The position numbers and the translations under genes were made by a program. This document shows, in pieces, positions 8,935 to 17,222 of a stretch of 64,000 bases of DNA. The first letter of the stretch is position 1. The number at the start of each line of letters is the position of its first letter. The DNA is taken from contig PLBY01000155.1 in NCBI GenBank assembly GCA_003134655.1, positions 106,559 to 170,558 on the forward strand, written 5' to 3'. The DNA is from Acidobacteriaceae bacterium. Its GTDB lineage: Bacteria; Acidobacteriota; Terriglobia; Terriglobales; Acidobacteriaceae. Under the pieces are notes generated by a model. That model saw nothing but the letters and a program-made list of their open reading frames with translations. It was not told the origin of the DNA and did no database searches.

Positions 8935-8979
8935 GCGGGCGAGACGCCCCCGGTACAGCCGGCAGGATGCCGGCGCTAC
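8935..8979. repeat. Family B two-hairpin palindrome, reverse copy
   Basis: Reads as the reverse complement of the GTAGCGCCGGC...GCCGGCTGT plus GCGGGGGCG...CGCCCGC unit found at 35804, 38193, 49501 and 51781. Confidence 0.8.
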
Positions 8980-9092
8980 TTTTTTCTGTCGGAGAAATAT
9001 TAGGCTTCCGTTATTTTTGTTCAGCAAGCCTTAGCCGTGGCACGCGCTGATCGGTCGAGCATTTGGCTACATACAAAACAGGCTTCACACAA

Positions 9093-9121
9093 AAAAGGCG
9101 TCCGAAACTCGGACGCCTTTT
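9093..9121. terminator. Bidirectional intrinsic terminator
   Basis: A perfect 13-base-pair stem (AAAAGGCGTCCGA / TCGGACGCCTTTT) with loop AAC. It gives a T-run on either strand and sits between the convergent folP and FecR/DUF6600 genes. Confidence 0.9.
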
Positions 9122-9154
9122 CCCGTTGCTTGATTGAGTGATCTACCCCAACTC

Positions 9155-11638
9155 CTAGTGGGGCTTCTGATCCTGCTTCTTCTGCTCGTCTTGCTTTTTC
9201 TTCTCCTCGGGAGTAAGCGGACGAGGCTGAGGCTGTGCCGGGTGCGCTTGCGGAGGCGGCGTATGCTGCGGTGGTTGCGGTTTTGCGTTCGGTTGAGCCG
9301 CAGGCGGACGATCATTGCGCGCGGGTGGTTCAGCCGGACGATTGTTCGCCGGCGGCTGATTGGGCTGCGGACGATTGGGCTCGGGCCGGTTGTTGGGCTG
9401 CGCCGCAGGAGGATGATCATTCCGTGCCGGTGGTTCAGCCGGACGATTATTCGCCGGTGGATTCGGCTGTGGCCGATTCGGTTCGGGCCGGTTGTTGGGT
9501 TGCGGCTGACTCGGCTGGGGTTGAGATGGTTCCGGCCGGTTGTTGGGTTGAGCCGCAGCCGGATGGTCGTTTTTCGCCGGTGGTTCAGCCGGACGATTGT
9601 TCGCCGGTGGCTGATTGGGCTGCGGACGGTTCGGCTCGGGCCGGTTGTTGGGCTGAGGCTGACTCGGCTGGGGTTGAGATGGTTCCGGCCGGTTGTTGGG
9701 TTGCGGCGCAGCCGGATGGTCGTTCTTCGCCGGTGGTTCAGTCGGACGATTATTCGCCGGTGGCTGATTCGGCTGGGGACGGTTCGGCTCGGGCCGGTTG
9801 TTGGGCTGAGGCTGACTCGGCTGCGGCTGCGGCTGTTCCGGCCGGTTGTTGGGTTGCGGCGCAGCCGGGTGGTCGTTCTTCGCCGGCGGTTCAAGGGGTC
9901 GATTGTTCGCGGGTGGCTGATTATTCGGCACGGGACGATTCGGTTGTGCAGGAGTTGCTCCCGGCCGCCCGTTCGCAGCCGGCGGAGTGCCCGGCCGGTT
10001 CGCCGGTTGATTCGCGGGCGCGCTTGCCGGTTGGTTCACGGGCCGACCCATGGTCGGTGTCGCGGGTTTTCCCGGAGGCGCCTGCTTCACCTGAGGCTGC
10101 GCAGCCGGCGTATTCGCGGGACGCAAGCGTGCCAGGTCCTGTCGAGCGATGGGCTGCCCTGGATGGGCCGCCATCACTTGCTGCCGGGCTGCGAAGGATA
10201 CCGGTGGAGGCGGCGCAGCTGCCTTGGCAACCACTGCGCGATTCGCCACGGCAGCCGGAGGCGCTGCCACGCGGTTCGCCGTGTTGGCATGGACTCCCAG
10301 CACGCTGTTGGAAGTGGGTGCGACAACGGCCCTGGCATTCACCGGGGCCGCGGCAATCTCCCGGGCGTTCACCCGCACGGCCACGTGGCTAACGGGCTGT
10401 CCGCTGCTGAAAGCCTTTTGCGGAACTGCCGTCACCGCACCCGAGACATTCTTATTCACATAAGTGACATTGTTGATGACGGTCGTCTTGTTGACGATCG
10501 TGGTGTTATAGACATTCGTCACCTGCGTGACATTCACGGTCGTGTTGCTGACGTTGACGCGATTGACGTACCCGCGGCTTACCGGATACGACGGCACATA
10601 GACTTCGCGCGGACCCAAGGGGAACCATCCCATGTTGCCCGCGAAACCGCCGCCTCCGCCTACGAATACGACGAGGGCAGGCGCATAAACCGGCCGCACT
10701 TCCGCCGGTCCCGGCACCCAACCCCAGCGGCCTCGAATCGAGAGCCAGCGGCCGTAATGAAAGGGAGCGTAACCCCACGGTTCGTCGTCGACCCATGTCC
10801 ATCCCCAGGGATCGATCCACGCCCAGTGGCCTTCGCGATACGGAGCCCAGCCCGCGTTAACGCGCGGGTACCAGACGTTGCCGTAGCCCGGATCCGGATG
10901 CCAGTCGCCGTTGTCGTCCAAGTCCTCATATCCGACGACATCGTGAGAAACGTATCTCGCCGACGGCGAATTCTCGTAGCGGTGGTCCCGAGCATAGGTC
11001 CAGTTGTCGAAGTCATCGGGATCGCCGAGATCCTCCACTTGCGCCCTGAGGCGGTCGGTCCCTTCGAAGGTGCCTCGCTGTCCGCTATGCAGGGTGTAGC
11101 TCTGTCCGTTGCCGGTGGATTCGCCTTCGCCTTCACGAATGCTCACCACGGTGTAAGTTCCATCTTCGCTGGCCTCGACGCGATAGCGACCGGGCTGGAA
11201 GATGGAGAACGCCTGGTTGGGTGTATCGATCTCAAATACATCATCGCGGTCTAAACGGCGGACGCGCACGCTGATCGATCCTGAGCTTAGTTGGATCTGC
11301 GCCGTGCGGTCGTCCAGATTCAGAAAGGAGATGCCGGTGTTGCTGTTCAGGTCGATCACCGCCGCCCCGAGTGACAGTTCGGCGCGAGAGTCCCGGTCGG
11401 ACCAGAGCTTGTCGCCCGTAGTCAGGGGCCGGTTTTGCGCGGCTTCCACCCACTCCGACTCGCCCGCCGGCTGAAATGAAACGGAACCTTGCATGTAACC
11501 GAGACGCGCTACGCGGCTCGGGGGATCATCCTGATCCGGCTGGTCTTGCGCGACTACCCGCTGCACGAGAGCAGCGCTTACCACCGCGATGGCCAGCACG
11601 GAGATTGTCCGACGCAGGCCCTTCGTAAACTGGTTCAT
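9155..11638 (-). CDS. FecR/DUF6600 secreted protein with long Pro/Asn/Gln repeat tail
   Basis: About 827 residues from the ATG at 11638 (the frame opens at 11719, but signal-peptide-like sequence starts at MNQFTKGLRR). A signal segment ends near VVAQ. A FecR-like beta domain follows (RVARLGYMQGSVSFQPAG... GDKLWSDRDSRAEL), then DUF6600-type WYPRVNAGWAPYREGHWAW and WGYAPFHYGRW. The C-terminal third is built from 51-residue repeats rich in NNRPEP, QPQPSQ and PPANNRP, ending in a charged KKKQDEQKKQDQ tail. It is probably exported and cell-envelope associated; no enzymatic motif is seen. Function is unknown. Confidence 0.78.
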   Translation of the reverse strand: MNQFTKGLRRTISVLAIAVVSAALVQRVVAQDQPDQDDPPSRVARLGYMQGSVSFQPAGESEWVEAAQNRPLTTGDKLWSDRDSRAELSLGAAVIDLNSNTGISFLNLDDRTAQIQLSSGSISVRVRRLDRDDVFEIDTPNQAFSIFQPGRYRVEASEDGTYTVVSIREGEGESTGNGQSYTLHSGQRGTFEGTDRLRAQVEDLGDPDDFDNWTYARDHRYENSPSARYVSHDVVGYEDLDDNGDWHPDPGYGNVWYPRVNAGWAPYREGHWAWIDPWGWTWVDDEPWGYAPFHYGRWLSIRGRWGWVPGPAEVRPVYAPALVVFVGGGGGFAGNMGWFPLGPREVYVPSYPVSRGYVNRVNVSNTTVNVTQVTNVYNTTIVNKTTVINNVTYVNKNVSGAVTAVPQKAFSSGQPVSHVAVRVNAREIAAAPVNARAVVAPTSNSVLGVHANTANRVAAPPAAVANRAVVAKAAAPPPPVSFAARQQVMAAHPGQPIARQDLARLRPANTPAAQPQVKQAPPGKPATPTMGRPVNQPASAPANQPANRPGTPPAANGRPGATPAQPNRPVPNNQPPANNRPLEPPAKNDHPAAPQPNNRPEQPQPQPSQPQPNNRPEPNRPQPNQPPANNRPTEPPAKNDHPAAPQPNNRPEPSQPQPSQPQPNNRPEPNRPQPNQPPANNRPAEPPAKNDHPAAAQPNNRPEPSQPQPSQPQPNNRPEPNRPQPNPPANNRPAEPPARNDHPPAAQPNNRPEPNRPQPNQPPANNRPAEPPARNDRPPAAQPNAKPQPPQHTPPPQAHPAQPQPRPLTPEEKKKQDEQKKQDQKPH
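9265..9922 (-). repeat. 153-bp tandem repeats coding the Pro/Asn tail
   Basis: Three full copies of a 51-codon unit and two shortened ones are visible in the 3' third of the FecR/DUF6600 gene. Copies differ mainly by single codons (for example PLEPP, PTEPP, PAEPP), indicating recent expansion by recombination or slippage. Confidence 0.8.
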
Positions 11639-11895
11639 AAATGATGTCGTCCTTTGGAGCGGAGTTTCAACCCCACTCGCACTTGTTGCGAATGCTGATG
11701 GCCCAAGTCCCGAGCGCACAGATTCGCACGAGCTTCGGACGTAGACCCCGACCTAATGATGCATTTGGAGAACAGGGTGCCCCTACAGCCAAAACCCGAT
11801 GGAGCAATTGTCAATCTTTCCGGCCCCCTGCCGCAATCACTGAAAGTGTGTATGACGTTGCATACCATCGGCTGTCCTGACGCAGAGAGGAAGGC

Positions 11896-12360
11896 CTAGA
11901 AGGCTTTGCCGGAATCGAGCAGGATGGTTACTGGCCCCTCGTTGACCAGTTCCACTTGCATCATTTCCTGGAAGCGGCCGGTTTCGCAGCGCAGGCCGGA
12001 GGCCCGGACGCCCTCGACAAAAAACTCATACAGCCGGCGGGCGTGTTCTGGCGGCGCCGCGGCATCGAAGGATGGGCGCTTGCCGCGGCGCACATCTCCG
12101 TACAGAGTGAACTGCGAGACCACGAGCACGCTGCCGCCCACGTCTTGCACGCTGCGGTTCATCTTTCCGTCGACGTCCTCGAAGATGCGCAGGCCCGCAA
12201 TCTTCTCAGCGAGATACGTCGCGTCGGTCTCGGAGTCTTCGTGGCTCACGCCCAGCAGAACCAGCAATCCCAGGCCGATCTCGCCGCTCGTCCACCCGTT
12301 GTTGATCCGGTCGTTGATGGTGACTTTGGCGCGGCTCACGCGCTGCACGACGGCACGCAT
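11896..12360 (-). CDS. dtd: D-aminoacyl-tRNA deacylase
   Basis: 154 residues, typical for Dtd. The enzyme hydrolyses D-amino acids mischarged onto tRNA. It starts MRAVVQRVSRAKVTI and carries the two family motifs, SQFTLYGD and NEGPVTILLDSG (Gly-cisPro type substrate site). The gap of 257 bases to the divergent-side FecR gene holds no recognisable gene. Confidence 0.95.
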   Translation of the reverse strand: MRAVVQRVSRAKVTINDRINNGWTSGEIGLGLLVLLGVSHEDSETDATYLAEKIAGLRIFEDVDGKMNRSVQDVGGSVLVVSQFTLYGDVRRGKRPSFDAAAPPEHARRLYEFFVEGVRASGLRCETGRFQEMMQVELVNEGPVTILLDSGKAF

Positions 12361-12377
12361 TCGACTTTCCTGGCCTC

Positions 12378-12815
12378 TCAGCGACCTGCTTCGGTCAACA
12401 TCGATTCATGCCCGGCAACACACTGCCAGCGCCCTTCGCGGTACACGTACACATCGGTGAAGCGCACTCTGGCCACGATCTGGCCCCGCGCGTTGATGGC
12501 TGTCGCCAGTCCCCGGATGTAGCCGAAATCACCCTGCACATGCGCGTGCAAATCCGAGAGCGCATGGTGCACGGAGGGATGTTCGCCGGCTTTTGCCAAT
12601 GTGGTGGCGCGGTCGGTCAGCGCGCCATCTGGTCCGGCATCCTCGAACTCGTCCGCCAGAATGCAGCTCAGACTTGCCGTATCCCGTTGCTCCAAGGCGC
12701 GGGCCCATGTCTGCTCGATATGAATCAAGGCGTCGTTGTCCCTTGCTTCGCCCTTGGGACACGGGGCCGCAATAGCCAGGGGACAAAGCAGCAACACCCA
12801 CAGTGCGTATTTCAC
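12378..12815 (-). CDS. Secreted NTF2-like (DUF4440) protein
   Basis: 145 residues from GTG at 12815, chosen because a GAGGAG site lies six bases upstream and the sequence from there (VKYALWVLLLCPLAIAAP) is a signal peptide. The mature part (EQTWARALEQRDTASLSCILADEFEDAG ... GRWQCVAGHESML) has the cone-shaped SnoaL/DUF4440 fold pattern. Such proteins bind small molecules or have unknown roles. Two other secreted NTF2-like genes occur at 38308 and 50478. Confidence 0.7.
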   Translation of the reverse strand: MKYALWVLLLCPLAIAAPCPKGEARDNDALIHIEQTWARALEQRDTASLSCILADEFEDAGPDGALTDRATTLAKAGEHPSVHHALSDLHAHVQGDFGYIRGLATAINARGQIVARVRFTDVYVYREGRWQCVAGHESMLTEAGR

Positions 12816-12955
12816 GTCAGACTCCTCGGGATAAGGCCACCAACCGACCCATGATACCCCGGCCAACGTTTGACCCCGGCAATGTCCTGCCTTTAGGATT
12901 CAAGTGTGCAATTCCAAGTCAGCGGAGCCTTTGCCGAAAGAGCCAGGGCCCTTCC

Positions 12956-12985
12956 TTTACACTAATTCACCGGGACAATTACACT
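12956..12985 (+). promoter_or_regulatory. Candidate sigma-70 promoter for acpP-fabF
   Basis: TTTACA and TACACT are separated by 18 bases, about 135 bases before the acpP ATG. The 12816-13121 gap holds no other feature I can support. Confidence 0.4.
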
Positions 12986-13121
12986 ACACACTCGCCTTTT
13001 TTCGTACCGCAGTGCGCAGACGTAGAGTTGTGGAGGGCCAAGGCCCGAGCAGAAACAGGCGCTGCAATTGCGCCACGCAAGCAACCGAATTCAAATCTAA
13101 TCGAGGCAAGCGAGGAGACAC

Positions 13122-13367
13122 ATGGCAGCCGTAGAAGAGAAGGTAAAACAGATTATCGTGGAGCAGTTGGGAGTGGATGAGGGCGAAGTCACCTCGAGCG
13201 CGTCGTTCGTGGACGATCTGGGCGCGGATTCGCTGGACACCGTCGAACTGGTCATGGCGTTCGAAGAAGCCTTCGACATCGAAATCCCCGATGAGGACGC
13301 GGAGAAGATCCGCACGGTACAGGACGCGGTCGACTACATCGGCAAGCACGCGAAAGCGGGGAAATAG
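13122..13367 (+). CDS. acpP: Acyl carrier protein
   Basis: 81 residues, acidic, four-helix ACP. The phosphopantetheine attachment serine is S37 in DDLGADSLDTVELVMAFEE. It carries growing acyl chains in type II fatty-acid synthesis and is the substrate of AcpS (gene at 4468). A GAGGAG ribosome-binding site lies before the ATG. The next gene, fabF, starts at the base after its stop, so the two are co-transcribed and probably translationally coupled. Confidence 0.97.
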   Translation: MAAVEEKVKQIIVEQLGVDEGEVTSSASFVDDLGADSLDTVELVMAFEEAFDIEIPDEDAEKIRTVQDAVDYIGKHAKAGK

Positions 13368-14606
13368 TTGGGACGCAGGGTCGTGGTTACAGGTCTTGGA
13401 TTGATCTGTGGCGTGGGCAATACCACTGACGTGGTGTGGAAAGCCTTGCTTGCGGGCCAGAGCGGTGTCGGACGCATCACCGGGTTCGACCCCACGGCCT
13501 TTGCCTGCCAGATTGCCGCCGAGGTCAAGAACTTCGACCCTCTGAATTTCATCGAGAAAAAAGAAGTCAAGAAGATGGGGCGCTTCATTCACGTGGCCAT
13601 CGCTGCCGCGGATGAAGCGCTGAAGATGTCGGAACTGAAGATCACCCCGGAGAACGACGAGCGCGTTGGCGTTCACATCGGGTCGGGGATCGGAGGGTTT
13701 GACATCATCGAACGCGAACATCTCGCGCTGATGGAAGGCGGCCCGCGCAAGATCTCTCCGTTTTTCATTCCTGCCGCCATCATCAACCTCGCTGCCGGAC
13801 AGGTTTCCATGCGTTGCGGGGCCAAGGGACCGAACGAGGCCACGGCCACGGCCTGCACCACCAGCGCGCATTCCATTGGAGATTCTTTCCGAATCATCCA
13901 GCACAACGATGCCGATGTGATGATTGCCGGCGGCGCCGAGGCGGCAATCACTCCCATGGGCGTGGGCGGATTTGCTGCCATGCGCGCCCTTTCGACGCGT
14001 AACGACGCACCGGAGAAGGCCAGCCGTCCCTGGGACCGCGACCGCGACGGCTTTGTGATCGGCGAAGGAGCGGGGATTGTGATCCTGGAAGAGTTGGAGT
14101 TTGCCCGCAAGCGCGGCGCCCGCATTCTGGCGGAGATCGCGGGATACGGCATGAGCGGCGATGCCTACCACATGACCCAGCCGGCTCCCGAGCATGAAGG
14201 CGGCTTCCGCGTCATGCGCAACGCCGTGCGCGATGCCGGTGTGACACCCGACGTTGTGGGATACGTGAACGCCCACGGCACTTCGACACCGATTGGCGAC
14301 ACGCTCGAGGCGCACGCCATTCGCAATTTTTTCGGCGAGCGCAAGATCGCGGTGAGTTCCACGAAATCGATGACCGGGCACCTGCTCGGTGGGGCGGGAG
14401 GACTTGAGGCCGGCATCACCGTGCTGGCCTTGCGCGACCAGATTCTGCCTCCGACGATCAATCTGGAAAACCCCGATCCTGATACTGCCGGGATGGATCT
14501 GGTTCCCAACCATGCACGCAAGGCCGAGCTTGAGTACGCGATGTCGAACTCCTTCGGCTTCGGCGGGACGAACGGCGCGCTGTTGTTCCGGCGCTGGACC
14601 GAATAA
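13368..14606 (+). CDS. fabF: Beta-ketoacyl-ACP synthase II
   Basis: 412 residues, start TTG directly after the acpP stop. The Cys-His-His triad is in place: C163 (TATACTTSAHS), H303 (NAHGTSTPIGD) and H338 (KSMTGHLLGG). The enzyme elongates acyl-ACP by condensation with malonyl-ACP. The acpP-fabF order is the standard fatty-acid synthesis arrangement. The C terminus NSFGFGGTNGALLFRR is typical. A 597-codon antisense frame over this gene is a shadow. Confidence 0.96.
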   Translation: MGRRVVVTGLGLICGVGNTTDVVWKALLAGQSGVGRITGFDPTAFACQIAAEVKNFDPLNFIEKKEVKKMGRFIHVAIAAADEALKMSELKITPENDERVGVHIGSGIGGFDIIEREHLALMEGGPRKISPFFIPAAIINLAAGQVSMRCGAKGPNEATATACTTSAHSIGDSFRIIQHNDADVMIAGGAEAAITPMGVGGFAAMRALSTRNDAPEKASRPWDRDRDGFVIGEGAGIVILEELEFARKRGARILAEIAGYGMSGDAYHMTQPAPEHEGGFRVMRNAVRDAGVTPDVVGYVNAHGTSTPIGDTLEAHAIRNFFGERKIAVSSTKSMTGHLLGGAGGLEAGITVLALRDQILPPTINLENPDPDTAGMDLVPNHARKAELEYAMSNSFGFGGTNGALLFRRWTE

Positions 14607-14812
14607 GATTTTCTCATTCGGCGTTTCTCGTCTGTGCCATCCAACTCCAAACCCCTGATTTGACGCGGCTTTTGGCGCGTAATGTCCCTTCTCGCACATT
14701 CGCTGAAACGGTAACGCGACTTTGGTACTTCGCTCGTTGACCCTTTGTGTCTTTTCAACGATGGCGAACGCCTCCACAATGGGTTTTGAAAGTGGAGTCT
14801 TCCCCCAAACTT

Positions 14813-15517
14813 ATGGATAAAGCTTTCGCCACACACTTCACACCCGCCCCGTTCACCCGAAAAGCAGCCGCCCGCACCGCACTTGTCGGCTTGACTGAGC
14901 CTTACCGCGCGCTGCTGTCGGAAGGCTTCCGCCAGTTCGGCATTGAAACCGTGGTCGTGACCGCAGACGCTGCCGAGCGGCTGAAGAAGGAAAAATTCGA
15001 GGCCTGCGTGCTGAGCCTGGGAGAGGGCGCCGGTGCCGTGATGGAAGCGGCCCGCTCATCCCCGTCGAACAGCCGTTGCGTGATTTACGGAGTGGGCGGC
15101 AACGCGCAAGAAGCCATGAGCTACTCCAAGTTCGGCATCAACGCCATGTTCAGCGAGCCGCTGGAGCGGCCGGCGGCGCTCAAGCTGATTCGCGCCACCC
15201 GCCTGCTGGTGCTGCATGAATTCCGCCGCTACGTGCGCATCCCGGTGATGACCACGGTCTCCCTCGTTGGCGACGGCCGTCGCGTCTCCGCGAGCAGCAT
15301 CGAAATCAGCAGCGGAGGCATGTCAGTCAAGAGTGTCGAGGATTTTTCCATCGGGGCGAACGTGGAAGTTTCTTTTGCGCTGATGACCTTACCCCGCGTC
15401 AATCTGAAAGGGGTCGTGAGCTGGTGCAAGCCCAAGTCGATCGGAGTGCGCTTCGCCGCCGCCGACGAACACCGCCAGAGGATCAAGACCTGGATCGACT
15501 CGTACCTCGAAAACTGA
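14813..15517 (+). CDS. PilZ protein with degenerate receiver-like N-terminal domain
   Basis: 234 residues from the ATG at 14813. The C-terminal half is a PilZ domain: RRYVRIPV provides the arginine pair and EISSGGMS the D/NxSxxG element (Glu replaces the usual Asp/Asn), so cyclic-di-GMP binding is plausible. The N-terminal half (TALVGLTEPYRALLSEGFRQFG ... INAMFSEPLERPAAL) has the alternating pattern of a receiver domain but lacks the phosphorylatable Asp and the usual KP motif. It lies downstream of fabF but 206 bases away, so it is probably a separate unit. Confidence 0.7.
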   Translation: MDKAFATHFTPAPFTRKAAARTALVGLTEPYRALLSEGFRQFGIETVVVTADAAERLKKEKFEACVLSLGEGAGAVMEAARSSPSNSRCVIYGVGGNAQEAMSYSKFGINAMFSEPLERPAALKLIRATRLLVLHEFRRYVRIPVMTTVSLVGDGRRVSASSIEISSGGMSVKSVEDFSIGANVEVSFALMTLPRVNLKGVVSWCKPKSIGVRFAAADEHRQRIKTWIDSYLEN

Positions 15518-15544
15518 GTCGCGGCCTGCCGTTACAATGTTCTG

Positions 15545-16306
15545 GTGCCTGAAGCCAGCACTCGCATCGCCGCGGCGCCCGCGCTACCTCCCATCGACCC
15601 CCAGCGTTTCACCCTTCGCCAGCGCATCGTGCTCCGCGTCATCATCTTTCTAGGACACTCCATCATTCGTCTGATCGGGCCGACCTTTCGTGTCTCGGTG
15701 TCCTACGAAGAAGGTGCGCAGCAGACGCCGGACCAGCGCCCCCTGGTCGCCTCTTTTTGGCATTCCTGCATGATCCCGGCGACCTACATCTTCCGCGACA
15801 TGGGCATCCGGGTGATGAGCAGTGATAGCTACGACGGCCAGTACATGGGCCGAATTATCCACAAGTTCGGCTTCGTTGCAGTGAAAGGATCGAGCAGTCG
15901 CAACGCCGTGCGTGCCCTGCTCGGCTTGCGCCGCGCGCTGGAAGAGGGCTGGACTGTAGCCTTCACTCTCGATGGTCCGCGAGGTCCGCGGCACAAAGTA
16001 AAGCCCGGACCGGTCGCGCTCGCGCGGTCGTCTGGATTGGCAATGACCATGTTCCACGCGGCGGTCGACAAAGCCTGGGTCCTCAACAGCTGGGACCGCT
16101 TGATGATCCCGAAGCCTTTCTCCCGGGTACTGGTGCGCTTCGGCAAGCTGATCCGCGTGCCGGAAGGTGCGACCGACGAAGACGTGGAACGCTACACGGG
16201 GGAACTGCAGGCGTCTCTGGATCGAGTGTGCGAATTTGCTGAAGGTAACGTCAGTCGGGTCGGAACGAGCGAATTTCCGTACTACAAGCGAAACGAAGAG
16301 AAGTAA
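15545..16306 (+). CDS. DUF374 lysophospholipid acyltransferase family protein
   Basis: 253 residues from GTG at 15545. It contains a hydrophobic anchor (about 24-45), the conserved segment LVASFWHSCMIPATYIFRD (related to the acyltransferase H-x4-D block), the G-x-VAVKGSSSRNAVRALLGL region and TLDGPRGPRHKVKPGPVALA. Members of DUF374 are thought to act in lipid A or phospholipid acylation at the inner membrane; the substrate is not known here. A TACAAT box stands only 6 bases before the start codon. Confidence 0.8.
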   Translation: MPEASTRIAAAPALPPIDPQRFTLRQRIVLRVIIFLGHSIIRLIGPTFRVSVSYEEGAQQTPDQRPLVASFWHSCMIPATYIFRDMGIRVMSSDSYDGQYMGRIIHKFGFVAVKGSSSRNAVRALLGLRRALEEGWTVAFTLDGPRGPRHKVKPGPVALARSSGLAMTMFHAAVDKAWVLNSWDRLMIPKPFSRVLVRFGKLIRVPEGATDEDVERYTGELQASLDRVCEFAEGNVSRVGTSEFPYYKRNEEK

Positions 16307-16319
16307 GAGTGGCCTGGGA

Positions 16320-16382
16320 GATTTCTGATTGCTGATTGAAAACCGGTTGCGATCAACAATCAGCAATCAACAATCAGAAATA
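16320..16382. repeat. Family E palindrome (TGATTG-rich)
   Basis: ATTTCTGATTGCTGATTGA pairs with the reverse of TCAACAATCAGAAAT at the far end. A related copy lies at 29368-29443. Confidence 0.7.
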
Positions 16383-16391
16383 GGGAATGAC

Positions 16392-17003
16392 CTACTCGAG
16401 GGTTGAGCCCAGCTGCTGGTATTTGTATTTCTTCCCGTCCCAATAGATGACCGAGGACGTGTCTTCGCCCTCACCCTTTTCCTCCATGTAAATGCCGAGG
16501 ATTGTCTTTTTCTTCAGGGCGAACCTTTTCACGGTCAGCGTCTTGAAGGGCAGATTGATCAGCAGGAATTTTCCCTTGGGCTTGTCGGCGCGCCATGCGT
16601 CCTTGTCGGCGCCGTGAATAATGAGCAGGCTGATGCCGCGGCGATCGGGTTCGTCGGAAGCAAACGTAGAGGTGACCTTCACATCGCTATAGCCCAGGAA
16701 GCTGTCGTAGGGATCAGCGACGACGAAGCTGTATTCGTCCTTGTCAGCCATCGGGTTTTTGCATTTCGCAGCGACGAGCAGATCGTCGACGCCGTCGTCA
16801 TCCAGGTCAGCGACAAACTGCGGCGGCCCGGGCAAGAGAGAGCAGTTGTCCCCAAACTGTTTGTGGATGAGTTCGTCGGTGACTGCCGGCGACGGATGAG
16901 TCGCGTGCGCTGGCGGCGGAGGCGGCTGCTTTTTCTGAGCAGCAGCAGCGACCGTTAACAAGAGAGCGAGTGCTGGGAGGAGAAACCATTTACTGGACGA
17001 CAT
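16392..17003 (-). CDS. Secreted protein with one FG-GAP/VCBS-like motif
   Basis: 203 residues with a signal peptide (LLPALALLLTVAAAAQ) and a short proline linker. FVADLDDDGVDDLLVAA resembles a calcium-binding FG-GAP/VCBS turn. The rest (YSFVVADPYDSFLGYSD ... SSVIYWDGKKYKYQQLGST) is unfamiliar. No neighbouring gene explains it. Likely periplasmic or outer-surface; function unknown. Confidence 0.65.
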   Translation of the reverse strand: MSSSKWFLLPALALLLTVAAAAQKKQPPPPPAHATHPSPAVTDELIHKQFGDNCSLLPGPPQFVADLDDDGVDDLLVAAKCKNPMADKDEYSFVVADPYDSFLGYSDVKVTSTFASDEPDRRGISLLIIHGADKDAWRADKPKGKFLLINLPFKTLTVKRFALKKKTILGIYMEEKGEGEDTSSVIYWDGKKYKYQQLGSTLE

Positions 17004-17103
17004 AGATTTACTCTAGTCCCGTTTTGTGGGGTCGGGAAGAGACAGAGTAGTGACGGAGGTAACGACGGTCAGCAGCGTGCGTCGCGGCAGACATTCATTT
17101 CCC

Positions 17104-17217
17104 TTTGTCATCCTGAACAAAGCGAAGGCCCCGTGCATCTTGCCGTCGGTATACCAGCTCCCGAAAAGTGCACAGATCCTTCGGCCCGCAAAGAACGAAG
17201 GCCTCAGGATGACAAAG
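17104..17217. repeat. Family C palindrome (TCATCCTGA)
   Basis: CTTTGTCATCCTGA at the left pairs with TCAGGATGACAAAG at the right, enclosing about 85 bases that include AAGCGAAGG and ACAGATCCTTCGG. It fills most of the gap before thiL's stop. Further copies lie at 30763 and 60064. Confidence 0.8.
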
Positions 17218-17222
17218 CGTAA

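Noticed and set aside
9265..9922. CRISPR-like regular repeats
   Set aside because: The repeats are contiguous, coding, and have no unique spacers; they encode a protein tail.
9134..11254. 706-codon plus-strand frame opposite the FecR/DUF6600 gene
   Set aside because: It is an Arg/Leu-rich mirror of Pro/Asn repeat codons with no domain; the minus-strand frame has a signal peptide and known domains.
12984..14777. 597-codon minus-strand frame
   Set aside because: Antisense shadow of acpP-fabF.
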